This document shows, piece after piece, positions 59,162-64,000 of a DNA stretch of 64,000 bases. Position numbers and translations under genes: made by a program. The DNA lies in contig NOKP01000060.1 of assembly GCA_002682825.1 (NCBI GenBank), positions 1-64,000 on the forward strand, given 5' to 3'. The notes below the pieces were generated by a model that made no database searches, was not told where the DNA came from, and saw only the letters and a program-made list of their open reading frames with translations. Every line of letters begins with the position of its first letter. Positions within the stretch are counted from its first letter, which is position 1. Source of the DNA: Neonectria sp. B-13 (Eukaryota; Ascomycota; Sordariomycetes; Hypocreales; Nectriaceae).

Positions 59162-60720
59162 CTATCGCGAGCTGAATTTGCTCTTTAACCTCAATCTAGC
59201 CCCAAAGACATAGAATGCAATTGGAATTGGAATCCCTAGCGTTGCAATTCCTCCCAACACAGTACTCGCCCAGTTCACTCCCAAAGATTTAAACAGGGCC
59301 TTCGCAAAAAGCGGAAACCCAGCTCCGCAAAGTGATCGAATAATCGCACTTCCAGCGTTGACTGATGCAACAACAGGCAAGTATGTGTCGATGAGATAGT
59401 TGAGCAACTGTTGAAAGATGATGAGAATGCCTATTCCCGTGAAAACTCCCGAGAATGCGGGGACCATCCAGTGGATACCTGCTCGGTATCCCGACCATCC
59501 GAACCAGAAAATGCCCACGGCAAAGGAAACGGCTCCAAGCATGGCCGGGGGAAGTCTCCACTCAGGAACGGCCTGGTTGTCATTTGCTGCCAATTTTCGA
59601 CGATATGACGGCTGAGTGACGAAGATGAGATACATCCCTCCAGCAAAAATCCCGATGACCATTCCAAGGTAACATAAGCCACCCTTGCCAGGCGTCATAC
59701 CATGAATTTCCTGGAAAACAATCGGATAAGCTGTGAGAAAGAGATACACCAGACCATAAATGAAGGCCAAATATAAAGAGATCAGAAATACAAGGGGTTC
59801 GGTAAAGAGGAGGTAAATAGGTCGGGTCAAATACTCGGTGAGAAACTGGCGCATGTCAACCTCTACCTCCTCTTGCTCTGAATGGATGCTCCAATCTCCT
59901 GTCTCTCTTCTCAGTCTTGTAGCTTTTTTGGTCAAAATCGATGGCGCAAATGTCTCCTCAAGAAAGATGAGGTCCAGAATTAGGCAAGCAAACCCCATAA
60001 TGCTAGCCAGCCAGCCTGTCCACCTCCAACCGAGCGAAGACTCTGTAATAAAGCCACCGATCGAAGGTGCAAGGGTTGGACCCATTAGAACAGTCATGGA
60101 GAAGATTGTAGTTGCAGCTCCCCTGGACCTGCCATCGAATGTATCGGCGAAAATCCCTGCCACGATTGTCATGGGAGACGCGCCGAATATTCCGCTCCAG
60201 AATCGACAAATAAGCACAGTCTGAACATCTTTCCCGGATCCTACACCAAGGGAGAATATCGAGAACCCCAACATTCCGAGAATTATTGGGGTGGAGCGAC
60301 CTTTGAGCTCAGAGTACGGAGCCCAGAACAGTGGCCCCGTAGCAAATCCTAAGACATATAAGGAAACACCTAAAGTTCCAACTTCATGTGACACGCCAAA
60401 CTCCGAAGCGAAGCGGCGCGTAGCAGCTGAGAAGAGGGCCGAGTTCAGGGCCAAAGTGAAGGTTGAAAGGGCCAGCGGAAGAGTGAGAAGGAGCCTAACA
60501 AGAAGATATCCTATTAGTATGGATTCTCTGGTAAATGTATTTACAGAGTTGGCACATACTTTCTTGTCAAATCCCAGTTGTAAGGGTGTAGCAAATCGTG
60601 CTTACCCTCGAAGTCAACCAAGTTGGAACGCTTAGCGCCTCTTGGAGACAGAACACTCTGATCTCCACCTAAAAAAACGGTGAGACCTTCCATTGAAGCT
60701 TCGTTTGACGAGGGTTCCAT
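59162..60720 (-). CDS. MFS exporter of the DHA1 polyamine-transporter-like group, possible frameshift
   Basis: Exon 1 is 60720-60560 and exon 2 is 60495-59162, near 500 residues. The N-terminus has the family's lead-in (LLHPYNWDLTRK), the first span (LALSTFTLALNSALFS), the loop WAPYSELKGRS (motif A-like), GPTLAPSIGGF (motif C), a central acidic loop (HSEQEEVEVD) and six C-terminal spans. It is a proton-driven exporter of the TPO/fluconazole-resistance-like group in the plasma membrane. The exon 1/exon 2 join at GTATGT/TTAG is one base out of phase with the long open frame. Removing one T of the TTT at about 60480 would restore LLLTLPLALS exactly. Thus the gene may be broken, or the splice model is wrong. 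The nearest neighbour is the M20 amidohydrolase. Confidence 0.85.
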
Positions 60721-61497
60721 ATTCGATAGATAGTTGACAGTGGATTTTCAGACCTGTAAAGCAAGATAGACTCCGGATGAACAATATGAAGGCCGATGGA
60801 TGGCACAGTTATTCAAACGAGGGAAAGTCTTAGCATTGAGACTTTTATTAAATAACCCACGAAAATCTCTCAAGACTGTGGGTTCTGAGACTTGCCTGAT
60901 CAAATATTTGTGACGTAATAAAGACAAGGAAATTTGATATGCATGGTTCCAAGGACTTTATCGCAGCCCGGCCCCAGTAGGCCGACATTATTAGCCGAGG
61001 TCGGCAATTCCACACACCATTTAACGATCGGCATTTCAGATGAAGCTCCGGGCTTAATAAAGATACACGGAATTATAAAATTATGGGTAGTGCCGAGTAA
61101 GAAGATAGACTTAAGAATTGACTGGGAGGCAGCCCGATTTCCATACACTACCATTGTTATGCGAGGACTTTGCAATCAAACCGTCGCTCTTACTTCCCAA
61201 CGAATACGACAATTATTTCTAGTTAGGCTACAGCGACTCAGTGTCTCAGTGAAGTACCACTCAGATTTCCTCGAATTATCCCTCGGGTACAGATCCACGC
61301 GAGGGCCTTCACTTCTGTCTACTAATTGTTGACATTGGTGGAAATTTCATTCTTTATGTGACCATTAAGATGTGCTTGCTGCCACCGATGAACGGCAATG
61401 CGTATTCTTAATAGTATACTCTATTTATGTGATTGTGTCTGTTGGGGAACATCTCAATCCCTGTGAAGGGATAGGCGGGGATCAGTATCCCTCTTGT
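60721..61497. promoter_or_regulatory. MFS promoter and 3' end of the M20 gene
   Basis: 777 bp between two genes on the same strand. A plus-strand open frame (60934-61332) has no family features and is ignored. The sequence next to 60720 is AT-rich with a purine/pyrimidine leader. Confidence 0.35.
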
Positions 61498-62863
61498 CTA
61501 ATTTTCTTGAATTTGTCCAATGTCTAAGTCAAATTGCTTCTTTACCTCGGATGCAAACATCTCATCATCCAAAACCCTCCAGCCCATCATTCCCATTGCT
61601 TTCGCGCACTTGATTGCTTCATCATAAGCTTCTTGTGTCGCGGCAGCCGTAGCAAATTCAGGATGGTGACCAGGGATGTCCCGCTTAGTAGGAATTCCGA
61701 ATACACCGTGAAAACTTGGAACCACATAGGATACATTGCCTAAAAGATCCAGGGAACGTATTAGGAACCGGTAGTTTTGATATTTTCGAGTCAATGGGGG
61801 TTAGAGGATTAATATACCTATATCCGTGGATACTGCACCAGGCTCTTCCTGTTTCAAGGATATCACACGGTTGAGACGAGACATCTCGTCAACATAGGCG
61901 GCGCACAGAGATTCATTTATTCTGAGGTCTTTGTATACAGATGCTCTAATTATACGTGTCAGCGGCAAAGAACCATGTCCAGGAATTTCCAGTGCATACT
62001 TACGGGATGTAGGTGACCTTGCAACCAGTAGCTGTTCCGGCTGCTTCAAAACAAGACTTGACTCTTGCTAGAAGCGCGTCTGTTCGTGGCGACGTGGGAC
62101 TTCGGATGTTCCAGTTCATTCGTGTGTAATGAGGAATGACATTGGGAGCCTCTCCTCCCGCTTCAATGACTCCGTGGATACGTTCATCTGTTTTAATCTG
62201 CTGTCGGAGCATTGAGACGTTGTTGTAGGCAGCGACTGCGGCGTCAAGGGCATTTATGCCATCCCAGGGGTCACCAGATGCGTGTGCTCCCTTTCCGTGA
62301 TACTCCACTCGCAACTTGTGGCTAGCAATGGTCTTGAAGCCAGCCAGCCCGTGGCGCCCATTCTCAAACGCATGTGAGGAGGTAGGGTGGGACATTATAG
62401 CCGCTGCTACATTGTCTTTGAAAGCCCCAGCGTCGATGAGCTTGACGTTTCCACCGCCGCCCTCTTCTGCCGGAGTACCCAGAATTCTGACTCTTCCGGC
62501 GATTTTCAGGTCTCGCAATGCCCTGGCCAATCCGATGAAGGACGCAAGAGAGCTGGTTGCGATTAGATTGTGGCCACATCCATGTCCGATACCTGGCAAA
62601 GCATCGTACTCTGCGCAGAACACCACCAGGCGGCCCCCGTGCCCAATCTCAGCTTCAAATGATGTTTCGAGGCCGTACGCATGGCGGCGGACCGTGAAGC
62701 CCCGTGCCTCGAGGAATGCAGAAATAGTGTCATGAGCAAAGTGTTCCTCGTACGCGATTTCAGGATGGCTGTGGATTTCCAGGTTCAATGTTTGCAGTGC
62801 ATCAATCTCGTCGTCGATTGCCTTCGAGACTAAGTTTCGTGCCATGTTGGTGGTGTTCGTCAT
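61498..62863 (-). CDS. M20-family amidohydrolase (peptidase M20D type)
   Basis: Three exons, read downward: 62863-62004, 61945-61818 and 61739-61498, giving 409 residues. Metal-dependent amidohydrolase of the aminoacylase / IAA-amino-acid hydrolase / M20-domain-containing-2 group. Visible features are IHSHPEIAYEE near the N-terminus, the metal region EYDALPGIGHGCGHN, catalytic Glu in GTPAEEGGGGN, a dimerisation domain with YHGKGAHASGDPWDG, and a C-terminal His in YVVPSFHGVFG. It has no signal peptide, so it is cytosolic. It would cut N-acyl amino acids or amide conjugates. It is divergent from the Zn2Cys6 gene at 63420 and followed by an MFS gene, which suggests a small uptake, hydrolysis or export unit. 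Confidence 0.92.
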
Positions 62864-63419
62864 AATGATTGAGTTCTCTTTGGCTCTGCTCGGATTGATG
62901 GCCGATGGTGATGGCGATCATACGGGCTGGGCCTTCGCTGTCTTTAGAGCACGTACCAGGGTTGCTTGTCATTGACCAAGACTACGATTACGGGCTCCAC
63001 TTTTAATAGCTAAATATCAACGTCATTAGGCTGACTGATGGTCAGCCGATGTTGTAGATAATGACTCGCTCGATGCTAGCGTTCCTCATCGAATGCAAGG
63101 GTCTTTCTGAACGCTAGCTGTGAGGATTTGCCGATCGGCAAATTGGCCGGCATGGTGAATCCGTCACAACAATCGACTCAGATAAGTCGAGTCGCATTCA
63201 TAGGTGCAGGCAGACCCTTCTACACGGCCCCAACTCGGCATTTTCATCATCAGGTAGTCAGGGGGGCTCCTTAACCGATAAATACTGGCCATACTTGCAT
63301 CACAGTTCCTGTCGGCTTTTTCAGTCCTCGCTTCAAACACATTCCCCGCCTTTGGCCCCGCTGTGTCACAACTGGTCAGCTCTCCCGGCAAGAACTCCAT
63401 GAGAGAAGAGTAACTACAG
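62864..63419. promoter_or_regulatory. Divergent promoter, M20 amidohydrolase / Zn2Cys6 regulator 2
   Basis: 556 bp. Contains the near-palindrome GATTTGCCGATCGGCAAATTGG at about 63126-63147 (TTTGCCGATCGGCAAA, a 16-bp perfect palindrome). Its CCGATCGG core is the inverted CCG/CGG arrangement expected of zinc-cluster operators. Confidence 0.55.
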
Positions 63420-64000
63420 ATGCCAACGAGCGAACTAGATCGCTCGGTTCGGTCTCGCAAAGGTTGTTGGACATGTCGGGCCAAGAAGGTCAAATGTGAT
63501 GAGGAGCGTCCTCGGTGCCGACGGTGCTCCAGACTGAATCTAGTCTGCGACTATGCTCCTCGGCCACGCAAGAAATACACGAGGCGAACCGGCGACGATC
63601 AGATTGCCGATGAAGAGAATCCATCAACTTCGAGTCATGACAATACAGACATCCGAGCGTCTTACACAATACCGCAATATTATCCCACCAATGCATTAAC
63701 ACCGCCTCCGCTCTTACCAACCTCCGCACTACCTCATGATACAAGCGCAGGAAGCGATGCGAATCTGACACCCCAGTCATTTGAGTCACAATCTCTTTCT
63801 ATCGACTGTTTCTCTATTCTCTTGCCCACAGATTTTGCAGCGATTGATTGCTATCGCACCGTTTTCTCGATTAGCATCGACACCAAGGATCCCGAATACT
63901 CAGTACCGACTATAGTGTGGACAATGGCACAGACGCAACCAATGGTGTTACATATGGTGTGTGCTCTTGGCTCATACCAGCTTTGTTATGAGAATAGCCG
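63420..64000 (+). CDS. Zn2Cys6 transcription factor 2, 5' part only
   Basis: Starts at ATG 63420 and stays open to the window edge (193 codons), so it runs on. The zinc cluster is at residues about 16-43: CWTCRAKKVKCDEERPRCRRC with C-x2-C-x6-C-x5-C-x2-C-x6-C spacing, then the basic linker RPRKKYTRR. After a Ser/Thr/Pro-rich stretch a middle homology region begins (DCYRTVFSISIDT). It is a nuclear regulator. It is divergent from the M20 amidohydrolase and a likely regulator of that gene and perhaps the MFS gene next to it. No intron is visible in the part present. Confidence 0.92.
   Translation, partial: MPTSELDRSVRSRKGCWTCRAKKVKCDEERPRCRRCSRLNLVCDYAPRPRKKYTRRTGDDQIADEENPSTSSHDNTDIRASYTIPQYYPTNALTPPPLLPTSALPHDTSAGSDANLTPQSFESQSLSIDCFSILLPTDFAAIDCYRTVFSISIDTKDPEYSVPTIVWTMAQTQPMVLHMVCALGSYQLCYENS

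Noticed and set aside
60934..61332. 132-codon plus-strand open frame between the MFS and M20 genes
   Set aside because: No family features, and it lies over the promoter and 3' region of flanking genes.

Overview
The window is nuclear DNA of a filamentous ascomycete, most likely a Pezizomycotina fungus. The evidence is short GT-AG introns (mostly 45-70 nt, often with a CTAAC/CTGAC branch point), Zn2Cys6 regulators, fungal-type P450s with an NADPH-cytochrome P450 reductase, WSC and GH105-like secreted proteins, and AT-rich transposon or relic stretches between genes. All exon coordinates were worked out by hand from reading frame and splice signals. No database was searched, so family assignments rest on visible motifs.

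Layout. (1) 1-1.5 kb: a frameshifted MULE-type transposase cut by the left edge. (2) 1.9-5.0 kb: a secreted epoxide hydrolase and a DJ-1/PfpI protein, divergently transcribed. (3) 5.0-11.5 kb: a gene-poor stretch with a subtilisin (S8) pseudogene, two divergent orphan genes and a possible TPR relic. (4) 11.6-45.1 kb: a dense 15-gene oxidative cluster. It holds a P450 reductase, two related P450s, a Zn2Cys6 activator, a phenol-hydroxylase-like flavin monooxygenase, an extradiol (VOC) ring-cleavage dioxygenase, a fumarylacetoacetate-hydrolase-family enzyme, three short-chain dehydrogenases, two SnoaL-like and two ABM-barrel-like small proteins, an MFS transporter and a TauD-type dioxygenase. (5) 45.5-53.7 kb: two very large secreted proteins transcribed divergently. 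One is a GH105-like domain followed by twelve 40-residue six-cysteine repeats. The other is a Cys-rich/WSC/subtilase protein. (6) 53.9-59.1 kb: relics, AT-rich DNA, one orphan gene and a broken chitinase-tail-like fragment. (7) 59.2-64 kb: an MFS exporter, an M20 amidohydrolase and the 5' part of a second Zn2Cys6 regulator.

The central cluster has no polyketide synthase, NRPS, terpene cyclase or prenyltransferase. Its gene content reads as a catabolic route: P450 hydroxylation or O-demethylation served by its own reductase, flavin hydroxylation to a catechol, extradiol (meta) cleavage, then FAH-family hydrolysis, SDR oxidations and MFS transport. A gene-clustered meta-cleavage pathway would be unusual for a fungus, where ortho (intradiol) cleavage dominates, and is the main candidate for something new here. 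The substrate cannot be read from sequence. Divergent gene pairs share promoters, and a GTCCG-type motif recurs in them, which may be the operator of the cluster's own Zn2Cys6 protein.
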